Positions 1 through 5,473 of a DNA stretch of 10,231 nt are shown here, one piece after another. The notes below the pieces were generated by a model that was not told the DNA's origin, did not search any database, and saw only the letters and a list, made by a program, of their open reading frames with translations. Source of the stretch: Myxococcales bacterium (lineage in GTDB: Bacteria; Myxococcota; Myxococcia; Myxococcales; Myxococcaceae); contig PMBV01000181.1 in the NCBI GenBank assembly GCA_003153055.1, positions 33,018 through 43,248 of the forward strand. Direction: 5' to 3'. The position numbers were made by a program, and so were the translations under genes. How positions within the stretch are numbered: the first letter of the stretch is position 1; every line of letters begins with the position of its first letter.

Positions 1-911
1 CTGTGGTAGGCGAGCAGCCGCTTGAGGTCGTGCTGCCCGATGGCGAAGGCCACCCCGAGCACCGCCGAGACCGCCCCCAGCCCCAGCAGCACCAGCGCCC
101 ACCACATGGGTGGCGAAGAGAACAGCGAGAGGAGCCGGAAGAGGCCGTAGATGCCAATCTTGATGAGCACGCCAGACATCATCGCCGAGACGTGGCTCGG
201 GGCCGCCGCGTGGGCCCCAGGGAGCCACACGTGGAGCGGCATCAGCCCCGCCTTGACCCCGAAGCCGAACAGCCCCAGGAGGAAGATAGCGCTCGCTCGG
301 GTCCCGGAGCCCGTTGGCAACGGGGCCAGCGCGAAGCTCCCGCTCTCGGAGTGGATGAGCGCGAACATGGCGAAGAGCGCCAAGGTGCCAACGCGCGTGG
401 TGGCGAGGTAGAGGTAGCCCGCCTCCCGGGTGCGCTCGAGGCGATCCTCGGTGGACACCGCGACGAAGGCGGCCAGCGCCATCACCTCCCAACCGAAGAG
501 GAAGAGAATGCCATCAGCCGCCACCGCCACCGTGGAGAGCCCCGCCACCACCAGGCCGTAGACGAAGCGCAGCCGGCGCCCGCTCTCGGGCTGGGCCGAC
601 TCCTTCCAGTACTCGAGGCCGTAGAGCGCCCCGAGGAACGAGATGCCAAAGATGGGCAAGAGGAAGAAGCCTGACAGCGCATCGACCCGGAGCGAGAACC
701 GCGCGCCCGGCACCGCCCACGCCACGTCGAGGAGCAGCGGCTCGCCGGTCGCCAGCACCCAGACGCCCACGGAGATTCCCAGCGCCGCCGCGAGCCCCAG
801 CAAGACGACCGAGGCCAGCTCGCCGAAGCGCTCACCCGCCGGCCCCAGAAGACCCGGGACCCCGCTGAGGGCCGCCAACGCCGTGGCCAAGACAATGAGC
901 TCGACGGTCAC
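1..911 (-). CDS. NuoL/NuoM/HyfB-type proton-conducting membrane subunit (3' end outside window)
   Basis: This is an integral membrane antiporter-like subunit of the complex I/hydrogenase-4 superfamily. Such subunits move protons or sodium across the inner membrane, coupled to a redox module. About 303 residues are visible and the gene continues past the left edge. Counting from ATG 917, the landmarks are a transmembrane Glu in FGWEVMALAAF (E144), a Lys in GFGVKAGLMPLHVWLP (K222), the AHAAAPSHVSAMMSG signature, and a further Lys in VLIKIGIYG (K253). These are the ion-path residues of the family. The start is ambiguous. ATG 917 directly abuts a GGAG, whereas GTG 911 sits 6 nt after that GGAG, so GTG 911 is preferred. 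The gene starts about 13 nt after the stop of the upstream HyfB-like gene and is surely cotranscribed with it. It resembles its neighbour, so the pair are tandem paralogues. The exact subunit name (HyfB, HyfF or NuoM type) cannot be settled without the C-terminus. Confidence 0.87.
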   Translation of the reverse strand, partial: MTVELIVLATALAALSGVPGLLGPAGERFGELASVVLLGLAAALGISVGVWVLATGEPLLLDVAWAVPGARFSLRVDALSGFFLLPIFGISFLGALYGLEYWKESAQPESGRRLRFVYGLVVAGLSTVAVAADGILFLFGWEVMALAAFVAVSTEDRLERTREAGYLYLATTRVGTLALFAMFALIHSESGSFALAPLPTGSGTRASAIFLLGLFGFGVKAGLMPLHVWLPGAHAAAPSHVSAMMSGVLIKIGIYGLFRLLSLFSSPPMWWALVLLGLGAVSAVLGVAFAIGQHDLKRLLAYH

Positions 912-924
912 TCGCATCTCCGCG

Positions 925-2913
925 TCACGCGAGCCACCCGCGAATGACGACCCAGCCCATGCCCACCATCACCGCCCCGAGAATGTAGAGGAGGTACCAG
1001 GACACCACGCCCCGCTGGATCCACCAGAACGACGAGAGGCGCCCCGCCCACCACCACAGCAAGGGCTCGTACACTCGCTGCGTGACTGGGTCGGGCGTGG
1101 TCGCCTCGAGGCGCGTCGCAGTGGGGAAGAGGCCGTCCCTGGTGCCCGCGTGCACTGAGGGCCGCAACCAGCTGGGCAAGACGTGCTCCGCGGCCAGCTC
1201 GGCGAACGACAACGCGCCGTACTGCATGCGTCTGGTCGGCGCGGCGTAGCCACAGCCCCACGTCTCGGTCTCTCCTCGGGTCCGCCGCTGGGCCAGTTTC
1301 CACCAGAGCGCGCCGCCGACCCCCAGCACCACCCACAGCCCCGCGTTCACGTGGGCCAGAGGCTCGAGCCCGAGCGCGCCAACCACCGAGCTCGGCTCCA
1401 CCCTCAGCACTTGCGCCGTCACTCGGGCCACCGCGGTGACCAACACCGTCGGCACCAGCGCCATCGCCACGCACATGGCCGCCAACACCGACAGTACCCC
1501 CGAGATGCCCGCGCCACCCTCGTGGGCGTGAGCGGCCTCCTCCGAGCGAGGCGTCCCCAGGAGCGCAATGCCACACAGCCTCACGAAGCTCAGCGCCGCC
1601 AACCCGCCCACCAACGCCACGGCGCCGACCGCGATGGCCGAGAGGAGCGACCCTGGCGTGGCCGGGCCCAAGCTCCGCTCGAGGAGTCCGCGGTACATCA
1701 GAAACTCGCTGACGAAGCCGTTGAGTGGCGGGAGCGCCGACAGAGCCACCGCGCCGACCACGAAGCTGACGCCGGTGACCGGCATGCGTCGCATCAGGCC
1801 CCCCAGCTTCTCGAGGTCGCGGGTGTGGGTCGCGTGCAAGACACTCCCGGCGCCGAGGAACATGGTGGCCTTCATCGCCATGTGGTTCCACACGTGCAGC
1901 AGCGCACCCGCCATCGCCAGCTTCGCCACCTGCGGCGCCCCGGTGGCCGCGGCCTCCCAGGCGACTCCGATGCCGAGCGCCATGAGGCCGACGTTCTCGA
2001 CGCTCGAATAGGCCAAGGCCCGCTTGAGGTCTCGCTGGTAGAGCGCGAGCGAAATGGCAATGAGGGCGCTCACAAGCCCGATGACGGCGAGCACCGTGCC
2101 CCACCACCACGGCGCCGGCCCGAGAATCAGGAAGACGCGCAAGATGCCGTACAGCCCGAGCTTGATGAGGGCGCCCGACATGAGCGCCGATGCGTGAGAC
2201 ACGGCCGCCGCGTGCGCCTCGGGCAGCCAGACGTGCAGGGGGAAGAAGCCCGCCTTGGCCCCGAAGCCGACCACCGCCAGCGCCGCGACCACCGCCGCCC
2301 GCGCTCCCTCGGGAGGGTGCAGCACGAAGGCCGCGAAGTCGTAACTGTGCGCGTCCTTGGCCAACAGGAGGAACATGGCGAACAGCGCCGCGGCCCCGAG
2401 GTGCGCCGCGACGATGTACAGCCAGCCCGCCCGGCGAGCCTCGGCCCGGTGATGGTCGAAAGCGACGAGGAAGAAGGCGGCCAACGCCATCGCCTCCCAG
2501 GCCACCAGAAAGAGGATGCCGTTTCGGGCCAGCACCACCATCGCCATGCTGGCGGCCAAGAGGTTGTAGCCCGCCGCAGCGACTCCACCGCGAGCGTCGC
2601 CGGAGAGGTACTCGCGGCCGAAAACGCCTCCGAGGCCCCCCACCACCAAGATGGGCACCAGGAAGAAGGCGCTCAGCGGGTCGACCTCGACCAGGAAGGC
2701 CCCGTTGGGCATCGGCCAGGGGCCGGCAAACGACAGCGTCGGCCCACCGAGCAGCACCTGGGTGACGGGCACCATTGCCGCCAGCGCTCCCACCGCGAGG
2801 CTGATGGCGGCGCACCAGGCAGCCACCTCGGGAGAACGGCGGAGCAGCAGCGCCACGACCGCGCCCGCGAAGACCAAGGCCAACGCAGCGAGGAGCAGCG
2901 GCATGCCCGTCAT
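925..2913 (-). CDS. hyfB: Hydrogenase-4 component B-like proton-conducting subunit (HyfB/HycC family)
   Basis: This 662-residue polytopic inner-membrane protein matches the usual HyfB/HycC length. These are antiporter-like subunits of membrane hydrogenases and formate hydrogenlyases, related to NuoL/NuoM. Visible landmarks are the TM5-type Glu in LVAWEAMALAAF (E140), Lys in GFGAKAGFFPLHVWLP (K220), Lys in ALIKLGLYG (K251), His and Lys in LLHVWNHMAMKATMFLGAGS (H340, K348), and Glu in PPLNGFVSEFLMY (E403). All are ion-channel residues of the family. The C-terminal segment at about 548-570 (TETWGCGY...RRMQYGALSFA) is the HyfB/HycC hallmark and separates it from plain NuoL/NuoM. ATG 2913 overlaps the TGA of the upstream HTH-EIIA gene by 4 bp (ATGA), which implies translational coupling. 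An in-frame ATG three codons downstream is an alternative start. No catalytic hydrogenase subunit is in the window, so the partner complex (true hydrogenase or Mrp/Ehr-like) is undetermined. Confidence 0.93.
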   Translation of the reverse strand: MTGMPLLLAALALVFAGAVVALLLRRSPEVAAWCAAISLAVGALAAMVPVTQVLLGGPTLSFAGPWPMPNGAFLVEVDPLSAFFLVPILVVGGLGGVFGREYLSGDARGGVAAAGYNLLAASMAMVVLARNGILFLVAWEAMALAAFFLVAFDHHRAEARRAGWLYIVAAHLGAAALFAMFLLLAKDAHSYDFAAFVLHPPEGARAAVVAALAVVGFGAKAGFFPLHVWLPEAHAAAVSHASALMSGALIKLGLYGILRVFLILGPAPWWWGTVLAVIGLVSALIAISLALYQRDLKRALAYSSVENVGLMALGIGVAWEAAATGAPQVAKLAMAGALLHVWNHMAMKATMFLGAGSVLHATHTRDLEKLGGLMRRMPVTGVSFVVGAVALSALPPLNGFVSEFLMYRGLLERSLGPATPGSLLSAIAVGAVALVGGLAALSFVRLCGIALLGTPRSEEAAHAHEGGAGISGVLSVLAAMCVAMALVPTVLVTAVARVTAQVLRVEPSSVVGALGLEPLAHVNAGLWVVLGVGGALWWKLAQRRTRGETETWGCGYAAPTRRMQYGALSFAELAAEHVLPSWLRPSVHAGTRDGLFPTATRLEATTPDPVTQRVYEPLLWWWAGRLSSFWWIQRGVVSWYLLYILGAVMVGMGWVVIRGWLA

Positions 2914-3578
2914 GGCCGGCTCACGAGGGCCTCGAGGCGCTCGGCCTCCGCCAGCACGATTTCGAGGTCAGCGCGCTCCTTCAGCACCCGGCGGAAATCG
3001 GGCTCATGGAGCGCCGCTGCCAACCGGGACAAGAGGTGCAGGTGCACTCGCGGCGTCGAGGTGATGAGGAAGAAGACCGTGTCGACCGGCTTGCCGTCGG
3101 GCGAGAGGAAGTCGACGGCCGTGGGGAGGTACCACAGGGCCATCGAGCCCAGCGCCCCATGGACGATGAGCGGTGTTCGCACGTGGGGAATGGCGATGCC
3201 CTCGCCGATGCCCGTGGAGCCGATGTACTCGCGCGCCGCCACCAGCTCGTGGAGCAACGGCCGCTCCGCTTCGTCGACCACCAGCGCGTCGACCATGCTC
3301 GTGAGCACGCCTTCGCGGGTGGCCGGCCCGGCGTAGCGGTGCAAGCCCCCCGAGGCCAGCGCCTGGCTCAAGTCAGGGAGATCCTCCCCCGAGAGCTGCA
3401 GCTCCTCGACCGCCAGCCGGTGGCCTCGAGCCGTCGCCCACTCCAGCAAGTCGGTGCTGTTGAGCCGGTACTGGTCGTTGATGCGAATCGACGGCAAGGT
3501 GCCGTTCTTCACCCAGCGGTAGACGGTCTCCTCGTCCACATTGAGGACCTTCGCCGCGTCTCGAATACTCAGCTTCAT
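2910..3578 (-). CDS. Excisionase-type HTH plus PTS EIIA (fructose/Ntr-type) fusion regulator
   Basis: This is a predicted cytoplasmic regulatory protein of 222 residues with two domains. Residues 1-50 form an excisionase/MerR-like winged helix-turn-helix (SIRDAAKVLNV...TVYRWVKNG), ending in the YRLNSTDLLEWA segment typical of these DNA-binding folds. Residues about 85-220 form a PTS EIIA domain of the fructose/nitrogen type. It keeps the phosphorylatable histidine in the motif GIGEGIAIPHVRTP (H132). ATG 3578 is chosen because the HTH begins there. An in-frame ATG at 3620 would add 14 low-complexity residues. The Shine-Dalgarno is weak (AAAAGGGC just before ATG). It is the first gene of an operon whose next genes encode HyfB-like membrane subunits, sharing an ATGA overlap with the first. 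From this I infer that phosphorylation state tunes either expression or activity of that complex. A carbohydrate-transport role is unlikely because no EIIB or EIIC is nearby. Confidence 0.9.
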   Translation of the reverse strand: MKLSIRDAAKVLNVDEETVYRWVKNGTLPSIRINDQYRLNSTDLLEWATARGHRLAVEELQLSGEDLPDLSQALASGGLHRYAGPATREGVLTSMVDALVVDEAERPLLHELVAAREYIGSTGIGEGIAIPHVRTPLIVHGALGSMALWYLPTAVDFLSPDGKPVDTVFFLITSTPRVHLHLLSRLAAALHEPDFRRVLKERADLEIVLAEAERLEALVSRP

Positions 3579-3601
3579 GCCCTTTTCACCGGAGAAGCCT
3601 G

Positions 3602-3626
3602 CCCCTGCGCCCCAGCGCACCCGGGG
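3602..3626 (-). other. Hairpin in the leader of the HTH-EIIA gene
   Basis: TGCGC (3606-3610) and GCGCA (3615-3619) form a perfect 5-bp stem around the 4-base loop CCCA. CCCC (3602-3605) can pair with GGGG (3623-3626) across a small bulge. It lies about 25-50 nt before the start codon of the HTH-EIIA gene on the minus strand. It could be an RNA hairpin or an operator. In DNA this GC-rich, chance is also possible. No sigma-70 promoter in the 165-base divergent gap (3579-3743) is good enough to call. Confidence 0.25.
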
Positions 3627-3743
3627 TTGTATGAAGGTGCTTCGCTCTCTTGCCTCGCAGTTCTACGCCTCAACGGCGCAGGGCGCGAGGAAACCTTCAG
3701 TCGGGGATTCCTCCAGCCGGCTCTGTGATGGCGGCGGGGGCGC

Positions 3744-4244
3744 GTGAGCCAAGACGTCACTACAGCCACGGGCACTATGGAGCCCACGCCCAACGAGTTT
3801 CCCATTCGACGCCTCACTGCCCAGGATCTCCCCCTGGCCCGCGCGCTCAACGTCGTCTTCGGCGAGGCGTTTTTCGAGCCGGACACCTACCAAGGCGCGA
3901 CCCCGAGTGACGCCTACCTCGCCGCGGTCCTCGGCCGGCCTCACGTGGTGGTCCTCGTCGCGCTCGACGGCGAGCGGGTGGTCGGCGGGCTGGTGGCCTA
4001 CGTCCTGGAGAAGCTCGAACAGGCCCGCAGCGAGGTGTACCTCTACGATCTGGCGGTGGCCGCCACGGTCCGCCGGCGGGGCATCGCCCGTCGCCTCATC
4101 GCCGAGCTCCAGGCCATCGCCGGTCGAAGTGGGGCCTGGGTCGTCTTCGTCCAAGCGGATCCAGGAGACGAGGCCGCAGAGAAGCTCTACGAATCGCTCG
4201 GGACGCGCGAAGCGGTGTACCACTATGACCTCGCGCCACGGTGA
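3744..4244 (+). CDS. aac(3)-I: AAC(3)-I-type aminoglycoside 3-N-acetyltransferase (GNAT fold)
   Basis: This is a cytosolic GNAT enzyme of 166 residues. AAC(3)-I enzymes transfer acetyl from acetyl-CoA to the 3-amino group of gentamicin-type aminoglycosides. The match to the AAC(3)-I family, recalled from memory, is strong along the fold. It covers VVGGLVAYVLEKLEQARSE (80-97), YLYDLAV (99-105), the acetyl-CoA-binding motif A RRRGIARRLI (110-119), VVFVQAD (133-139), and the end GDEAAEKLYESLGTREAVYH (141-160). The length fits the family (roughly 150-180 residues). The start is GTG 3744, preceded by a run of G. ATG 3777 (residue 12) is an alternative, since the first 11 residues show no similarity to the fold. 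The gene is divergent from the HTH-EIIA operon, stands alone and is followed by a hairpin. I see no integron attC site or IS beside it. True resistance activity is inferred; environmental homologues may be weak or have another substrate. Confidence 0.85.
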   Translation: MSQDVTTATGTMEPTPNEFPIRRLTAQDLPLARALNVVFGEAFFEPDTYQGATPSDAYLAAVLGRPHVVVLVALDGERVVGGLVAYVLEKLEQARSEVYLYDLAVAATVRRRGIARRLIAELQAIAGRSGAWVVFVQADPGDEAAEKLYESLGTREAVYHYDLAPR

Positions 4245-4257
4245 GGGATGCCCAGTT

Positions 4258-4300
4258 GGCGGGCAGATTATTCCATTCTGGAATGGCTGCTCTGCCGGCC
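4258..4300 (+). terminator. Imperfect long hairpin just after the acetyltransferase gene
   Basis: Starting 14 nt after the TGA, GGC (4258-4260) and GGCAGA (4262-4267) pair with TCTGCC (4291-4296) and GCC (4298-4300). A G.G mismatch separates the two stem parts. After an internal loop, CCATT (4273-4277) pairs with AATGG (4282-4286) around CTGG. There is no T-run after it, so classical intrinsic termination is uncertain. It may be a Rho-assisted terminator or an mRNA 3' stabiliser. Confidence 0.4.
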
Positions 4301-4492
4301 AGGCTCCATCGAGGTCGCACCGCCCCATATTGCAGCTCGATCGCAAAAGCCTCCCAGCCCGCCCAGACGGCGGCCGACCCCCTGCAGGCACGTCAGGCCA
4401 GAGGCGCAGACCCCAGGGCTGGCGCAGGGTTGGTCGACGAGTCCTCCGACGATACAGAGAAACGGGGTGCCCGATGTCCCACTGACAGTCCC

Positions 4493-4533
4493 ACCTGCCA
4501 CGATGGCAGTTTTGGCAGGTATGACGCTGGCAG
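4493..4533. repeat. TGGCAG repeat cluster, possible activator-binding site
   Basis: ACCTGCCA (4493-4500) and TGGCAGGT (4513-4520) form a perfect 8-bp inverted repeat with a 12-nt spacer. Further TGGCAG copies lie at 4504-4509 and 4528-4533. CTGCCA-CGA-TGGCAG (4495-4509) is therefore an inner palindrome nested in the outer one. The centre is about 100 bp upstream of the start predicted from the sigma-54-type promoter at 4583. That is the usual position for enhancer-binding-protein sites. The identity of any binding protein is unknown. Confidence 0.4.
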
Positions 4534-4582
4534 TGCAACCCTCGAGACTCAACCAACTCGCGGACCTCCGCGCTCAAGGGCG

Positions 4583-4598
4583 TGGCACGTCCCTTGAT
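4583..4598 (+). promoter_or_regulatory. Near-consensus sigma-54 (RpoN) promoter
   Basis: TGGCACG-TCCC-TTGAT matches the -24/-12 consensus TGGCACG-N4-TTGCW at every fixed base except one (A for C in the -12 GC). Spacing is exact. The predicted transcription start is near 4608, about 25 nt before the ATG of the NifX-like gene at 4633, with room for its Shine-Dalgarno at 4623-4627. If real, transcription needs an enhancer-binding ATPase. The mismatch falls at an important base, so activity is not certain. Confidence 0.5.
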
Positions 4599-4632
4599 GT
4601 GCATCCAGCCGAACCTCGCCTCAGGAGCTGCC

Positions 4633-5010
4633 ATGCGCATCGCCGTTACCAGCCAGAATTTCCGCACCGTCACGTCACACGCGGGCCGGGCCCGCCGGTT
4701 TCTCGTCGTCGATACCAGCCCCGAGCCTCGTGGTGAGGCGCTGCGGCTGGACCTGACCGCCGAGTACGTCTTCCATGGCTATGACGACGGGAAGCCGCAC
4801 CCGCTCGACGGCGTGGAGGTGCTGTTGACGGGCAGCGCCGGAGATGGCCTCACCCAACGCCTCGCGCGCCGCGGCATCCGCGTCGTGTGCACGGCGGAGA
4901 CAGACCCAACCCAGGCCGTGGCGGACTTCCTCGAGGGGAAACTCAAAGCGGCCGCGCCCCACGAGCACGGGGCCTGCGGTGACCACGAGCACGGCCACGA
5001 CCATCACTGA
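4633..5010 (+). CDS. NifX/NifB-family small Fe-Mo-cluster-binding-like protein with His-rich tail
   Basis: This soluble protein of 125 residues has a dinitrogenase iron-molybdenum cofactor-binding fold (NifX/NafY/NifB C-terminal family). Visible family features are the start MRIAVTSQNFRTVTSHAG, then RFLVVDT, LLTGSAGDGLTQRLARRGIR and TAETDPTQAVADFLEG. The last 17 residues (109-125) hold seven His plus one Cys and four acidic residues, a likely metal-binding tail. The start at ATG 4633 is fixed by AGGAG at 4623-4627, 5 nt upstream. The gene follows a sigma-54-type promoter, and a decayed cytochrome bd-like gene lies about 20 nt downstream, so they were probably one operon. No nif or other nitrogenase genes are visible, so a role in nitrogenase cofactor assembly is not supported. 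Stand-alone members are common in anaerobes and facultative bacteria with unknown function. Metal or cluster carriage is inference. Confidence 0.83.
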   Translation: MRIAVTSQNFRTVTSHAGRARRFLVVDTSPEPRGEALRLDLTAEYVFHGYDDGKPHPLDGVEVLLTGSAGDGLTQRLARRGIRVVCTAETDPTQAVADFLEGKLKAAAPHEHGACGDHEHGHDHH

Positions 5011-5030
5011 GCCACACCCGCGCGACTTCC

Positions 5031-5380
5031 GAGTTCCCCGCCACGTTCGACTACCCGTTGTTCGAGATGCCCGTCCTGGGCCAGCGCATGCTTTTTGCGC
5101 TCGACGCCATCCTCCATGTCTTGGTTTCGCACGGTGCCGCCGTCGGCGCGAGCATCGTGCTGGCCGCGGCAAACTGGTACGCGATGCGCACTCAGAATGC
5201 GAAGTCACCGCCATCCTCGGCTTCATGATGACGCCAGGGGGCTGGCTCAACGATGAATTCCCGCCCAAGCCGAACTACCTCGCTTCCTCCTCGTGAGCAT
5301 CGTGCCGGCCTTCCTCGCCGGTTGGTGGTACTACGAGCAGTTTCCTCCCGAGGCCAAAGCCCTCTTTCCCCAAGCCATCC
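5031..5380 (+). pseudogene. Decayed cytochrome bd-like (ubiquinol oxidase subunit I-type) membrane protein gene
   Basis: Three collinear pieces of one membrane protein family lie in different frames. Piece 1 (about 5031-5205) reads FDYPLFEMPVLGQRMLFAL, then a segment with LHVLVSHGAAVGASIVL and NWYAMR. It matches the N-terminal helix and His-containing segment of the family and ends at TGA 5226. Piece 2 (about 5205-5280), one frame over, reads AILGFMMTPGGWL, a mid-protein landmark, and stops at 5294-5296. Piece 3 (5281-5380), in the remaining frame, reads SIVPAFLAGWWYYEQFPPEA, a later landmark. In intact relatives these landmarks are separated by far more residues than here, so large internal deletions as well as frame changes are implied. 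Piece 1 has no ATG or GTG upstream in frame. Only about 115 codons remain of a protein normally several times longer. The family assignment is from memory of such oxidase-like proteins. Confidence 0.72.
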
Positions 5381-5473
5381 TCACCACCCAGAGATCTCAG
5401 GTCCCTTGGCCAAAATTGGTGACTGGTGAAAGGGAACCCCCGACACACCCGGAGCGCATACGGCGGCTCGTCG

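Larger units (their letters stand above)
4245..4582. other. Intergenic stretch without a supported gene
   Basis: No frame on either strand gives a recognisable protein between the acetyltransferase stop and the sigma-54-type promoter. Open frames here are short or continue antisense through the acetyltransferase gene. The stretch holds the hairpin at 4258-4300 and the TGGCAG repeat cluster at 4493-4533. Both are listed separately. Confidence 0.5.

Noticed and set aside
908..3336. Long open frames (600-700 codons) on both strands here.
   Set aside because: They are Arg/Gly/His-rich shadows of the antiporter and HTH-EIIA genes, caused by high GC, with no family features.
4268..4552. Minus-strand 94-codon frame with a Cys-rich stretch (CASPGVCASGLTC).
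   Set aside because: It recalls myxobacterial Cys-rich modules, but has no ribosome site or secretion signal and overlaps the repeat cluster. Too weak to call.
3663..4673. Minus-strand 336-codon frame containing a CQNCH (CXXCH, haem-like) motif.
   Set aside because: It runs antisense through the acetyltransferase gene, has no signal peptide, and the motif comes from the TGGCAG repeats.
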